Shown: positions 23,312-30,988 of the stretch, one piece after another | Layout of the letters: every line of letters begins with the position of its first letter | Position numbering within the stretch: position 1 is the stretch's first letter | Made by a program: the position numbers and the translations under genes | The notes under the pieces: generated by a model | What the model saw: only the letters and a program-made list of their open reading frames with translations | Databases searched by the model: none | What the model was told of the DNA's origin: nothing | DNA from: JADLGL01 sp964611195 | Lineage (GTDB): Bacteria > Pseudomonadota > Alphaproteobacteria > Rhizobiales > Kaistiaceae | Assembly (NCBI GenBank): GCA_964611195.1 | Contig: CAZSXA010000005.1 | Location: 1 to 31,023 of the forward strand | Reading direction: 5' to 3' | Length of the DNA stretch: 31,023 bases

Positions 23312-23427
23312 ACCGGTTGGAGTCCACTTTCTTTCAAACCTTCCTCGAACACCTTGTCGCCAAACTGGTCAAGTACCTGTCCCCGAACGGCATCGATGCC
23401 AAAACGTTGAACGACGACGTTATAAGG
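23311..23427 (-). other. 39-codon fragment resembling trigger factor inside tetR
   Basis: The translation begins PYNVVVQRFGIDAVRG and ends EEGLKESGLQPV. This fits the ribosome-binding domain of trigger factor just after its GFRxGKVP signature (family pattern: VPxxxVxxRxGxxVxxEVLDExxxxxxxEALxExGLxP). The codons (TAT, TTT, AAA, GAA, AGT, TTG) are clearly less GC-rich than the surrounding gene. It is probably foreign or misjoined sequence, not a functional gene. Confidence 0.6.
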
Positions 23428-23437
23428 NNNNNNNNNN
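23428..23437. other. Assembly gap of 10 N
   Basis: Ten N inside the tetR gene, six bases from the second copy of the 26-bp direct repeat. A 10-N run is typical of automatic scaffold joins. Confidence 0.98.
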
Positions 23438-23443
23438 GCCGGG

Positions 23444-23469
23444 CCTCGTCGTCCAGACCGGCCTGATCG
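23444..23469. repeat. Direct repeat, copy 2, flanking the tetR interruption
   Basis: Second copy of the 26-bp repeat (one mismatch to 23286-23311), lying on the N-terminal side of the tetR gene next to the N gap. Confidence 0.95.
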
Positions 23470-23828
23470 GATGCTGCGCAGCAGAGAAAGCATCCACGTC
23501 GATCTCCGGCCGAAACCCGGGTCACCGCGCCACGAAAGAACCGTCCGAAGCGATCGCGCACATGTCCAGGTCCAAGGACGCCGTCCACCGTCTCGATCAA
23601 CTCGTCGACGTAGGCTGACAGGACCAGAATGTAGAGGCTGCGTTTGTCGCCAAACGCGGCGTAGAGGCTCGCCTTCTGGACGCCTGACTCGGCCACGAGC
23701 TGCGCCATCGAAGCGCCTTCGAAACCGTGTTGCCAGAACACACGTGTGATGTCGGCGAGTGCGCGCTCGACATTAAACTCCCGTGGCCTGCCCAGCCTTC
23801 CTTCAGTGTCCGCCATCTCGCCTATGTT

Positions 23829-23840
23829 GACCGTACGGTC
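23829..23840. promoter_or_regulatory. TetR-type operator palindrome 1
   Basis: GACCGTACGGTC is a perfect 12-bp palindrome 12 bp upstream of the tetR start. GACC-N4-GGTC is the core of operators of NemR-like TetR repressors. Probably an autoregulatory site. Confidence 0.65.
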
Positions 23841-23890
23841 TGGAATATCGCCGCCATTGGGGGCTCCGACCCGCCATCTATGCCTATCTA

Positions 23891-23902
23891 GACCGGTTGG
23901 TC
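23891..23902. promoter_or_regulatory. TetR-type operator palindrome 2
   Basis: GACCGGTTGGTC, preceded by TA (TAGACC), has the same GACC-N4-GGTC core as the site at 23829. It lies two bases past the glcF stop, so both sites fall in the 88-bp glcF-tetR spacer and are placed to control tetR rather than glcF. Confidence 0.6.
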
Positions 23903-23904
23903 AA

Positions 23905-25266
23905 TTACAGTCTGCCGACGCCAGCTTGTTTGACCATGGCCGTCTCGGCGAGCTTCGTCGGAACAGGCCCCCCATACGCCCAGTCCAGAAGCTCGACGGT
24001 GTGGACGATCGGCGGATCGAACCCTTTGGCTTCTGCGCCTTTCGATATCTGTACGATGCAGCCGATATTGCCGGTGGCAACGATATCGGGTCGAACCTGG
24101 GCGATGTTGTCGACCTTCCGGTCGCGAAGCTGCGTGGCGATCTCGGGTTGCAGGATGTTGTAGACGCCAGCCGAACCGCAGCAGATGTGACCTTCCGGAA
24201 CGTCTTTCACCGTGAAGCCGGCGGCCGCAAGAAGCCGTTTCGGTCCATCCTTCAGCTGCTGGCCGTGCTGCATCGAGCAGGCGGAATGGTAGGCGACGGC
24301 GATACCCTGCGGTTCCGCGATAGGCTCGATTTCGATCTCCGAAAGGAACTCGGTGATGTCCTTGGCTATCGCGGAAACCCGGGCCGCCTTGTCGGCGTAG
24401 TTCGGATCGTCGCGGAACATGTGGCCATAGTCCTTGATCGTCGTGCCGCAGCCAGACGCGGTGATGACGATTGCGTCGAGCCCGTCGCCATCGATTTCCC
24501 GCATCCATGAGTCGATGTTTGCAGTTGCTGCCGCGTGGCTTGCGCTGTCCTTGCCCATGTGATGGACCAGCGCCCCGCAGCAGCCCTCGCCGCGGGGCAG
24601 AACGACCTCGACGCCGAACCGATTGAGGAGACGGACAGTCGCTTCGTTGATACCGGGATCGAGCACCGGCTGCGCGCAGTTGCGAAGGAGAGCGACGCGC
24701 TTGCGGCGTGTCCCGGCCGCGGGAAACATGTTGCCCGGTTTCTGCATTTCGCGCTTGCGCCGCCCGGTCGGAGCAAGGTCGAGCATGGCTTTCAATCGTG
24801 GGCCGATCGCCGGAACGGCGCCGAGCAATCCGGCGAAGGGCCGTCCGAGTTTTGCGCCCAACAGGGCAAGCCTGAAGCGGCGCGGATAGGGCAGCACCTG
24901 CGATAGCACCCAGCGGATCAACCGATCGTGCCATGGACGCCGGTAGGTCTCCTCGATGTAAGCGCGTGCGTGATCGACGAGGTGCATGTAGTGGACGCCC
25001 GACGGGCAGGTCGACATGCAGGAAAGGCAGGAGAGGCAGCGGTCGACATGCGTGACGACCTCTTCGTTGGCCGGCTTGTCCTCCTCCAGCATCTCCTTCA
25101 TCAAGTAGATGCGGCCGCGCGGCCCGTCGAGCTCGTCGCCAAGCAAAAGATAGGTCGGACAGGTGGCGTTGCAGAAGCCGCAATGGACGCAGGTTCGGAG
25201 GATCTTCTCCGACGTTGCGAGCTTCGGGTCGGCCGCGAGCCGCTCGGGGGCGAATTCGGTCTTCAT
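23905..25266 (-). CDS. glcF: Glycolate oxidase iron-sulfur subunit GlcF
   Basis: A 453-residue Fe-S subunit of membrane-associated glycolate oxidase (glycolate to glyoxylate, electrons to the quinone pool). Two ferredoxin-type 4Fe-4S motifs are intact: C26-x2-C29-x2-C32-x3-C36-P and C77-x2-C80-x2-C83-x3-C87-P. Two C-terminal CCG-type domains follow (GEGCCGALVHHMGK and GHICCGSAGVYN), as in heterodisulfide-reductase-like subunits, each with its partner Cys (ASGCGTT, GNIGC). The length fits the family, which is slightly over 400 residues in E. coli. It starts three bases after the glcE stop without a strong Shine-Dalgarno, suggesting translational coupling. It is the last gene of the glyoxylate operon; the tetR gene follows with its own control region. 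Confidence 0.95.
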   Translation of the reverse strand: MKTEFAPERLAADPKLATSEKILRTCVHCGFCNATCPTYLLLGDELDGPRGRIYLMKEMLEEDKPANEEVVTHVDRCLSCLSCMSTCPSGVHYMHLVDHARAYIEETYRRPWHDRLIRWVLSQVLPYPRRFRLALLGAKLGRPFAGLLGAVPAIGPRLKAMLDLAPTGRRKREMQKPGNMFPAAGTRRKRVALLRNCAQPVLDPGINEATVRLLNRFGVEVVLPRGEGCCGALVHHMGKDSASHAAATANIDSWMREIDGDGLDAIVITASGCGTTIKDYGHMFRDDPNYADKAARVSAIAKDITEFLSEIEIEPIAEPQGIAVAYHSACSMQHGQQLKDGPKRLLAAAGFTVKDVPEGHICCGSAGVYNILQPEIATQLRDRKVDNIAQVRPDIVATGNIGCIVQISKGAEAKGFDPPIVHTVELLDWAYGGPVPTKLAETAMVKQAGVGRL

Positions 25267-25269
25267 CGC

Positions 25270-26472
25270 TCAGATGTCAGCATACATCCGCCCGGGCTGA
25301 AACACGCAGCTCGGATCGAAGCTCTGCTTCAGGCCGCGTGTCAGCGCAGCCACTGTTTCGTTCTGCGGCTGGAAGACCGGGACGCTTTGGCGGATCGCGT
25401 CGGGCGCGCGGACGAGGGTGGCGTGACCCGAAGTGTGCGCCAGGGCTTGCCGCACCGCCGCCGCTCCTGCGTCGTCGGCGCCTTCGATCGCAAGCCAGAT
25501 CAACGCGCCGCCGAGATCGAAGAACCAGTGCGCCACTTCAAACGCGCTGGCGATTTCTACGGCGAGGTCGGCCGCCTTGCTCGGTATGCAGGCGATCCGC
25601 CAGATCGCCGCGTTGCGCGCTTCCGACAAGAGAGCCGCATCACGGACGCTTCGCCATAGCCCGTCCGCCTCGTTGCCCTCTATGGTCTGCGTCGCACCCC
25701 AGCGGGCAAGCGTCTCGGCGAGAGCGGCGCGGCGGTGATCGACGGAATCGGAGAACCCCTCAAGGCGGACGAGCGTGCGCGCCTCGGTGACCCGTGCGTT
25801 GGCTGGAATGTGAGCGGCGCCGCTCGGCTCAAACGGTGACCCAAGCGCTGAGGAAAGGGCGGCGATGGCGTCCGCGTCGGTCAGGCCGCCAAGCATGACC
25901 GTAAGCGAGCGTTCCGGACGCGGCAGCACCTTGAACACGACCTCCGTCAGGAAGCCGAGGGTGCCGTGCGAGCCACACAGCGGCTTGGTGAGGTCGAGCC
26001 CGGTGACGTTCTTCATCACCCGTCCGCCGGACTTGATGATCTCGCCCTTGCCGTTGACGAAGCGGACGCCCAGCAGCGCATCCCGGGCAGCGCCAACCTT
26101 CACCCGTCGCGGTCCGGACGCGTTCACCGCAACCACGCCACCGATCGTCGGCTCGCCGTCGCTGCCAAAGAGCGTACGGTGATCCATCGGCTCGAAGGCG
26201 AGCATCTGACCGTGCTCGGCAAGCGCGGCTTCGATCTCGCGCACCGGCGTCCCCGCCTTCGCCGCGATGACGAGCTCGGCCGGTTCGTGGAACACGACTC
26301 CGGTCAACCGGCTCGCACTGAGTGTTGCATCCGTCTCGATCGGCCGACCGAGGCCGTGTCGTGTGCCGCCACCCTCGACGCCAAGCCGGTGTCCGGCCGC
26401 GGCGGCCTCGGAAACGACGGCGGCAACTTCTTCCTCGCTTGCCGGCGTCAGGGTCCTCGGCGCTTCGCTCAC
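25270..26472 (-). CDS. glcE: Glycolate oxidase FAD-binding subunit GlcE
   Basis: A 400-residue second flavin subunit of glycolate oxidase, related to GlcD. The PP-loop of the FAD_binding_4 domain appears as VEGGGTRHGLGRP (about residues 33-45), followed by TIGGVVAVNASGPRRVKVGAARD and the SGGRVMKNVTGLDLTK region that is characteristic of GlcE. The E. coli protein is about 350 residues, so this one is slightly long, with extra sequence between the two halves. The GTG start at 26472 overlaps the glcD stop by four bases. All three subunits are needed for activity in E. coli. Confidence 0.95.
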   Translation of the reverse strand: MSEAPRTLTPASEEEVAAVVSEAAAAGHRLGVEGGGTRHGLGRPIETDATLSASRLTGVVFHEPAELVIAAKAGTPVREIEAALAEHGQMLAFEPMDHRTLFGSDGEPTIGGVVAVNASGPRRVKVGAARDALLGVRFVNGKGEIIKSGGRVMKNVTGLDLTKPLCGSHGTLGFLTEVVFKVLPRPERSLTVMLGGLTDADAIAALSSALGSPFEPSGAAHIPANARVTEARTLVRLEGFSDSVDHRRAALAETLARWGATQTIEGNEADGLWRSVRDAALLSEARNAAIWRIACIPSKAADLAVEIASAFEVAHWFFDLGGALIWLAIEGADDAGAAAVRQALAHTSGHATLVRAPDAIRQSVPVFQPQNETVAALTRGLKQSFDPSCVFQPGRMYADI

Positions 26473-27929
26473 GCGACTCTCGCCGCCGCCTCCGGCTGAT
26501 TGCGGAGCTCAAGTGGAAAGACCTTGGCCGGGTTCAACAGCCAGTCAGGATCAAATACCGTGCGGACGGCCATTTGCTGCCGAAGATCGGCCTCCGTGAA
26601 CTGATGAGTCATGAGATCGCGCTTCTCGAGCCCGACGCCGTGCTCGCCGGTGAGGCAGCCGCCGACCTCGACGCACAGCTTCAGGATCTCGTTGCCGGCT
26701 TCCTCGGCGTGGCGGAATTCGGCCGGATCGTTGGCATTGTGAAGGATCAGCGGGTGAAGGTTGCCATCGCCGGCGTGGAAGACGTTGGCGACACGAAGGC
26801 CGTGCTCGGCGATGATCTCGTCGATGCGCCCGAGGACATGCGGCAACCGGCCGGTCGGGATGGTCCCGTCCATGCAGATGTAGTCGGCGATGCGGCCGGT
26901 GGCGCCGAAGGCCGATTTCCGACCCTTCCAGATCGCCGCTGCCTCCATGGCGGAGCTCGACTCCTTGACGATGCGGACATTGTGCTTGTTGGCGATGTCG
27001 ACGATGCGCTTCAGTTCGGCGTCCATCTCGGCGTCGGAGCCTTCGACCTCGATGATCAGCATCGCGCCGGCGCCGGCCGGATAGCCGGCCTTGGCGAAGG
27101 CTTCGCAAATCTCGATCGCCTGAGCGTCCATGAACTCCATCGCCACGGGGATGATCCCGGCGCCGATGATGGCGGCGACGGCCGCGCCGGCTTCCTCGCT
27201 CTTGTCGAAGGAAAGGAGAACCGGCCGGGCGCCTTCGGGCTTTGGCAGGATGCGCACCGTCGCCTCGGTGACGATGCCGAGCTGGCCTTCCGATCCGCAG
27301 ATGAGCCCGAGAAGGTCGTAGCCGCCCGTGTCGCCTACAGGATCGCCGATCTCCGCGATTGTACCGTCGACAAGCACGATCCTGACGCCCAGAAGGTTAT
27401 CTGCGGTTACGCCATATTTGAGGCAATGCGCGCCGCCGGAATTCATCGCGATGTTGCCGGCAATGGTGCACGCGAGCTGTGAGGAGGGGTCGGGCGCATA
27501 GAAGAAGCCGTCCGGCCCGACGGCATTGGAGATCGCGATGTTGGTGACGCCGGCTTCGACGCGTGCGAACCGATTCGCAGTGTCGATTTCAAGAATGCGG
27601 TTCATCCGCGCAAGTGAAACGACGACCGCGTCCTGCTGAGGGATGGCGCCACCGGCCAGCGACGTGCCGGCACCGCGCGGGATCACCGGAACGCCATGCC
27701 TGCTGCAGAACCGAAGGACTGCTGCCACCTCCTCGGTCGTGCGCGGCAGGGTCACTGCAAGCGGCAATTGTCGATAGGCCGTGAAGGCGTCGGTCTCATA
27801 GACGCGGCGCTCGTCCTCCTCCGTCACAAGTGCGTCGGCCGGCAGGAGTTTCGCCAACCCGGCGATCAGCGCGTCCCGCTGTGCGAGGATCGCGCGGTCG
27901 GGTTCGGGGAATGCGATGAGCTGATCCAT
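26469..27929 (-). CDS. glcD: Glycolate oxidase FAD-linked catalytic subunit GlcD
   Basis: A 486-residue catalytic subunit of the GlcD/FAD-oxidase C family. FAD PP-loop RGAGTSLAGG (residues 85-94), then YAPDPSSQLACTIAGN and HCLKYGVTADNLLG, which are nearly invariant in GlcD. The C-terminal cap domain has NVFHAGDGNLHPLI and CLTGEHGVGLEK, the His-containing active-site motifs. It oxidises glycolate (and D-lactate in some cases) to the 2-oxoacid. Two starts are possible: TTG 27962, abutting the kinase stop, or ATG 27929. I take the ATG because conserved sequence begins only after it; neither has a strong Shine-Dalgarno. Confidence 0.95.
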   Translation of the reverse strand: MDQLIAFPEPDRAILAQRDALIAGLAKLLPADALVTEEDERRVYETDAFTAYRQLPLAVTLPRTTEEVAAVLRFCSRHGVPVIPRGAGTSLAGGAIPQQDAVVVSLARMNRILEIDTANRFARVEAGVTNIAISNAVGPDGFFYAPDPSSQLACTIAGNIAMNSGGAHCLKYGVTADNLLGVRIVLVDGTIAEIGDPVGDTGGYDLLGLICGSEGQLGIVTEATVRILPKPEGARPVLLSFDKSEEAGAAVAAIIGAGIIPVAMEFMDAQAIEICEAFAKAGYPAGAGAMLIIEVEGSDAEMDAELKRIVDIANKHNVRIVKESSSAMEAAAIWKGRKSAFGATGRIADYICMDGTIPTGRLPHVLGRIDEIIAEHGLRVANVFHAGDGNLHPLILHNANDPAEFRHAEEAGNEILKLCVEVGGCLTGEHGVGLEKRDLMTHQFTEADLRQQMAVRTVFDPDWLLNPAKVFPLELRNQPEAAARVA

Positions 27930-27962
27930 GTCGCTGAAATCTGAACCGGAGCCGGCCGGCAA

Positions 27963-29225
27963 TCAATCCCGGTCGATCAGGATCGCGCGAAAGTCGTTGA
28001 CGTTGGTGAAGGTCGGGCCGGTCACGAGGAGATCGCCAGCCGCCTCGAAGACGGAGTAGGCGTCGTTGGCGGCAAGCCGCTCCGCCGGGTCGATGCCGGC
28101 CGCACGGGCGCGTTCCAGCGTGTCGGGGGCGAGGAGGGCGCCGGCATTGTCCTCGCTGCCATCGATCCCGTCCGTGTCGGCCTCGATCGCCCAAATCCGC
28201 GGATGGCCGTCGAGCTCGAGCGCCAGCGACAGGAGATACTCCGTGTTGCGGCCGCCGCGGCCGCCGTCAGTGGCGATCGTCACCGTCGTCTCGCCACCCG
28301 ACACGATGGCGGTGGGCGCGACATCTGAGCGCGTCGCGTCGGCCAGGGCCATCTCCGAATGCGCTGCGCCGACCTCTCGCGCCTCGCCCTCCACCAGATC
28401 GCCGAGCGGGATGATCTCGTAGCCGGCAGAGCCGCCGACTTCCGCGGCGCGATCCAACGCGAACTTCGCGGTGCTGACCACGACGTTCTCGACTAGCGCG
28501 AACTCCGGAGCGCCGGGTTTGGGCGTCTCCGAGGCAGGGCTCGCCAGAAACCGCGCGACGCCCCGCGGCACGTCGATGCCGTACTTCTCGATCACCGCCC
28601 GCGCGTCGGCCGATGTGCTGGGGTCGGGTACGGTGGGGCCGGAGGCAATCACGGCAGGGTCGTCGCCCGGCACGTCCGAGATGATCAGCGAGACGACCTT
28701 GGCAGGGGCGGCCGCCGCGGCGAGCCGGCCGCCCTTGATCGCCGACAGATGCTTGCGGACCGTGTTGATTTCGCTGATCGCCGCGCCCGAGCGGAGAAGC
28801 GCGCGGCTGATGGCCTGCTTGTCCCCCAGCGTCAGCCCCGGGGCGGGAAGGGCGAGCAGCGCAGAGCCGCCGCCTGAGATCAGGCAGAGCACGAGGTCTT
28901 CCGGCCCGGCGCCGCGGACCAGGTCAAGGATGCGCACCGCTGCGGCGGTTCCGGCGGCGTCCGGTACGGGGTGCGCGGCCTCGACAACGTCGATCTCCGA
29001 TGTCGGCACGGAGTGGCCGTAGCGGGTGACGACGACGCCCTCCAGCGGTCCGTCCCAGACTTCTTCGACCGCCGCCGCCATCGAAGCCGCCGCCTTGCCG
29101 GCGCCTATGACGATCGTCCGACCGGGAGGCGGATCGGGAAGATGCGGCGGCACGCAGAGATCCGGCGAGGCCGCCGCGACGGCGGTCTCGAACATCTCCC
29201 GCAGCAGCGTCCGGCGGTCGGTCAT
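27963..29225 (-). CDS. gckA: Glycerate 2-kinase, MOFRL family (GckA/TtuD-type)
   Basis: A 420-residue glycerate kinase that makes 2-phosphoglycerate from D-glycerate with ATP. Landmarks are RTIVIGAGKAAASMAAAVEE near residue 36, the glycine-rich LCLISGGGSALLALP, NTVRKHLSAIKGGRLA, SDVPGDDPAVIASGPT, and the MOFRL domain with SGGETTVTI, GRGGRNTEYLLSLAL and ATDGIDG-like ADTDGIDGSEDNAGA. Family members are often misnamed hydroxypyruvate reductase (TtuD). Placed between glxR and glcD, it completes the glycerate pathway from glyoxylate into central metabolism. It ends immediately before the glcD region with no terminator. Confidence 0.93.
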   Translation of the reverse strand: MTDRRTLLREMFETAVAAASPDLCVPPHLPDPPPGRTIVIGAGKAAASMAAAVEEVWDGPLEGVVVTRYGHSVPTSEIDVVEAAHPVPDAAGTAAAVRILDLVRGAGPEDLVLCLISGGGSALLALPAPGLTLGDKQAISRALLRSGAAISEINTVRKHLSAIKGGRLAAAAAPAKVVSLIISDVPGDDPAVIASGPTVPDPSTSADARAVIEKYGIDVPRGVARFLASPASETPKPGAPEFALVENVVVSTAKFALDRAAEVGGSAGYEIIPLGDLVEGEAREVGAAHSEMALADATRSDVAPTAIVSGGETTVTIATDGGRGGRNTEYLLSLALELDGHPRIWAIEADTDGIDGSEDNAGALLAPDTLERARAAGIDPAERLAANDAYSVFEAAGDLLVTGPTFTNVNDFRAILIDRD

Positions 29226-29247
29226 GTTGGGCGAGAAGCCGGTTGGC

Positions 29248-30132
29248 CTAGTCCGGCATCACCGTATGGCCGGCCATGATCTCCAGGGCCTTCACCAGCG
29301 CAGAATGATCCCACTCGTCGCCGCCATTGGCTGCGCAGGCGCTGAAGAGCTGCTGTGCGCTGGCGGTGTTCGGCAGCGCCATCTTCAGGCTCTTCGCCGA
29401 TTCCAGCGCGAGATTGAGGTCTTTCTGATGAAGCTTGATGCGGAAGCCCGGATTGAACGTCCGCTTGATCATGCGCTCGCCGTGGATCTCCAGGATCTTC
29501 GAGGAGGCGAAACCGCCCATCAGCGCCTCGCGGACCTTGGCCGGATCGGCGCCGGCCTTGGAGGCGAACAGGAGCGCTTCGCCGACTGCCTCGATGGTGA
29601 GTGCGACGATGATCTGGTTGGCGACCTTTGCCGTCTGGCCATCGCCGACGCCGCCGACCAGCGTGATGTTCTTGCCCATGAGGTCGAACAGCGGCTTGAC
29701 CTTGTCGAAGGTCGCCTGCTGGCCACCGACCATGATCGACAGTGCTGCGTTCTTGGCGCCGACCTCGCCGCCGGAAACCGGGGCGTCGAGATAGTCGCAG
29801 CCGGCGGCCGCGATCTTCTCGGCGAAGACCTTGGTCTCGATCGGCGAGATCGAGCTCATGTCGACAACGGTCTTGCCCGCGGACAGCCCCTCGGCAACGC
29901 CGCCTTCGCCGAAGAGGGCCGCCTCGACGTCGGGCGTATCGGGCACCATGACGATGATGATGTCGCTCTTCTCGGCGACTTCCCTGGCCGAGCCGCAGGC
30001 CGTGGCGCCCTTCTCGACGAGCTCGGACGACACCTCCTTGATGTCGTAGGCGGCGAGCGTATGGCCGCCATCGATGAGGTGCCCGGCCATCGGCCGGCCC
30101 ATGATTCCAAGTCCTACAAAGCCGACATTCAT
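29248..30132 (-). CDS. glxR: Tartronate semialdehyde reductase (GlxR/GarR)
   Basis: A 294-residue beta-hydroxyacid dehydrogenase that reduces tartronate semialdehyde to D-glycerate with NAD(P)H. The Rossmann motif GLGIMGRPMAGHL begins at residue 7; the substrate loop is DAPVSGGEVGA (117-127) and the catalytic Lys is K169 in GQTAKVANQ, all standard for the GarR/GlxR group. ATG 30132 follows GAGGAG nine bases upstream; the longer open frame upstream is antisense-like overlap with hyi and has no family match. It lies between hyi and the glycerate kinase gene, the usual order in glyoxylate operons. Confidence 0.95.
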   Translation of the reverse strand: MNVGFVGLGIMGRPMAGHLIDGGHTLAAYDIKEVSSELVEKGATACGSAREVAEKSDIIIVMVPDTPDVEAALFGEGGVAEGLSAGKTVVDMSSISPIETKVFAEKIAAAGCDYLDAPVSGGEVGAKNAALSIMVGGQQATFDKVKPLFDLMGKNITLVGGVGDGQTAKVANQIIVALTIEAVGEALLFASKAGADPAKVREALMGGFASSKILEIHGERMIKRTFNPGFRIKLHQKDLNLALESAKSLKMALPNTASAQQLFSACAANGGDEWDHSALVKALEIMAGHTVMPD

Positions 30133-30172
30133 GTGCTTCGTCTCCTCGTGCGATTTCGTCGCGTGTGTCGGA

Positions 30173-30949
30173 TCAGGCGTGCTCGGCGATCCAGCCGAGG
30201 CCGGCCATGGTGTCGCCGGCGGGCTTGTACTCGCAGCCGATCCAGCCCAGGTAGCCGATGGCGTCCAGGTGCTTGAACAGGAAGCGGTAATTGATCTCGC
30301 CGGTGCCGGGCTCGTGGCGACCCGGATTGTCGGCGAGCTGGATGTGGGCGATCTGAGGCAGGTTCCGCTCGATCGTCGCGGCGAGCTCACCCTCCATCCG
30401 CTGCATGTGGTAAATGTCGTACTGGATGAAGAGGTTGTCGCTTCCGACCTCGGCGATGATGTCGAGCGCCTGGTTGGTGCGGTTGAGATAGAAGCCGGGG
30501 ATGTCGAACACATTGATCGGCTCGATCAGGAGCTTGATCCCCGCCGCCTGAAGCTTGCCGACGGCGAAGCGCAGATTGCCGATGAAGGTATGGCGGAGCT
30601 CCTGCTGCGAGGATTCTGCCGGCGCGATCCCGGCAAGGCAATTGACCTGCTTGCAGTCAAGCGCCTCGGCGTATTCGATCGCCTTGTCGACGCCCGCGCG
30701 AAACTCGTCGACGCGGTCCGGCAGGCAAGCGATGCCGCGCTCGCCGGCATCCCAGTCGCCGGCGGGGAGGTTGAACAACACCTGGGTGAGGTCCTTCGCC
30801 TTCAACCGCTCGGCGATGTCCGAGGCCGGGAATGCGTAGGGAAAAAGATACTCAACGCCCTTGAAGCCGGCGTCGGCGGCCGCCGCAAAACGGTCGAGGA
30901 ACTCGACCTCGCCAAACAGCATGGAAAGGTTCGCCGCGAACTTCGGCAT
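30173..30949 (-). CDS. hyi: Hydroxypyruvate isomerase
   Basis: A 258-residue TIM-barrel isomerase of the Hyi/xylose-isomerase-like family, which interconverts hydroxypyruvate and tartronate semialdehyde. The N-terminus PKFAANLSMLFGEVEFLDRF is the classical Hyi opening; metal-ligand segments LLIEPIN, YDIYHMQRMEG, HIQLADNPGRHEPGTGE and GCEYKP are intact. Size equals the E. coli enzyme. GAGGGGG lies about ten bases before ATG 30949. It normally follows gcl, which fits the coding end seen at the window edge. Confidence 0.95.
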   Translation of the reverse strand: MPKFAANLSMLFGEVEFLDRFAAAADAGFKGVEYLFPYAFPASDIAERLKAKDLTQVLFNLPAGDWDAGERGIACLPDRVDEFRAGVDKAIEYAEALDCKQVNCLAGIAPAESSQQELRHTFIGNLRFAVGKLQAAGIKLLIEPINVFDIPGFYLNRTNQALDIIAEVGSDNLFIQYDIYHMQRMEGELAATIERNLPQIAHIQLADNPGRHEPGTGEINYRFLFKHLDAIGYLGWIGCEYKPAGDTMAGLGWIAEHA

Positions 30950-30988
30950 GCCTGAAACCCCCTCAAAGATATCGGATGGACGGCTCGG

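Larger units (their letters stand above)
23065..23816 (-). pseudogene. TetR/AcrR-family repressor, disrupted in this assembly
   Basis: The N-terminal part (from ATG 23816) is a TetR DNA-binding domain: GRPREFNVERALADITRVFW, then ASMAQLVAESGVQKASLYAAFGDKRSLY as the helix-turn-helix. It runs open up to the N gap (GCFLCCAASDQAGLDDEA). The C-terminal part, in another frame, restarts at DQAALDDEVGDVVRAGLKRL and ends ...ATVPLRSG at 23065. Between them lie 10 N and 39 codons that do not belong. Removing the 158 bp between the two copies of a 26-bp repeat joins the frames and gives 197 residues, a normal TetR size. Probably an intact gene in the cell, autoregulated through the palindromes upstream. 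Targets unknown; its neighbour is glcF. Confidence 0.8.

Noticed and set aside
23286..23469. The 26-bp repeats as target-site duplication of a mobile element or as att sites
   Set aside because: The repeats encode the same tetR codons, the interval is only 158 bp with 10 N, and no transposase, integrase or terminal inverted repeats are present.
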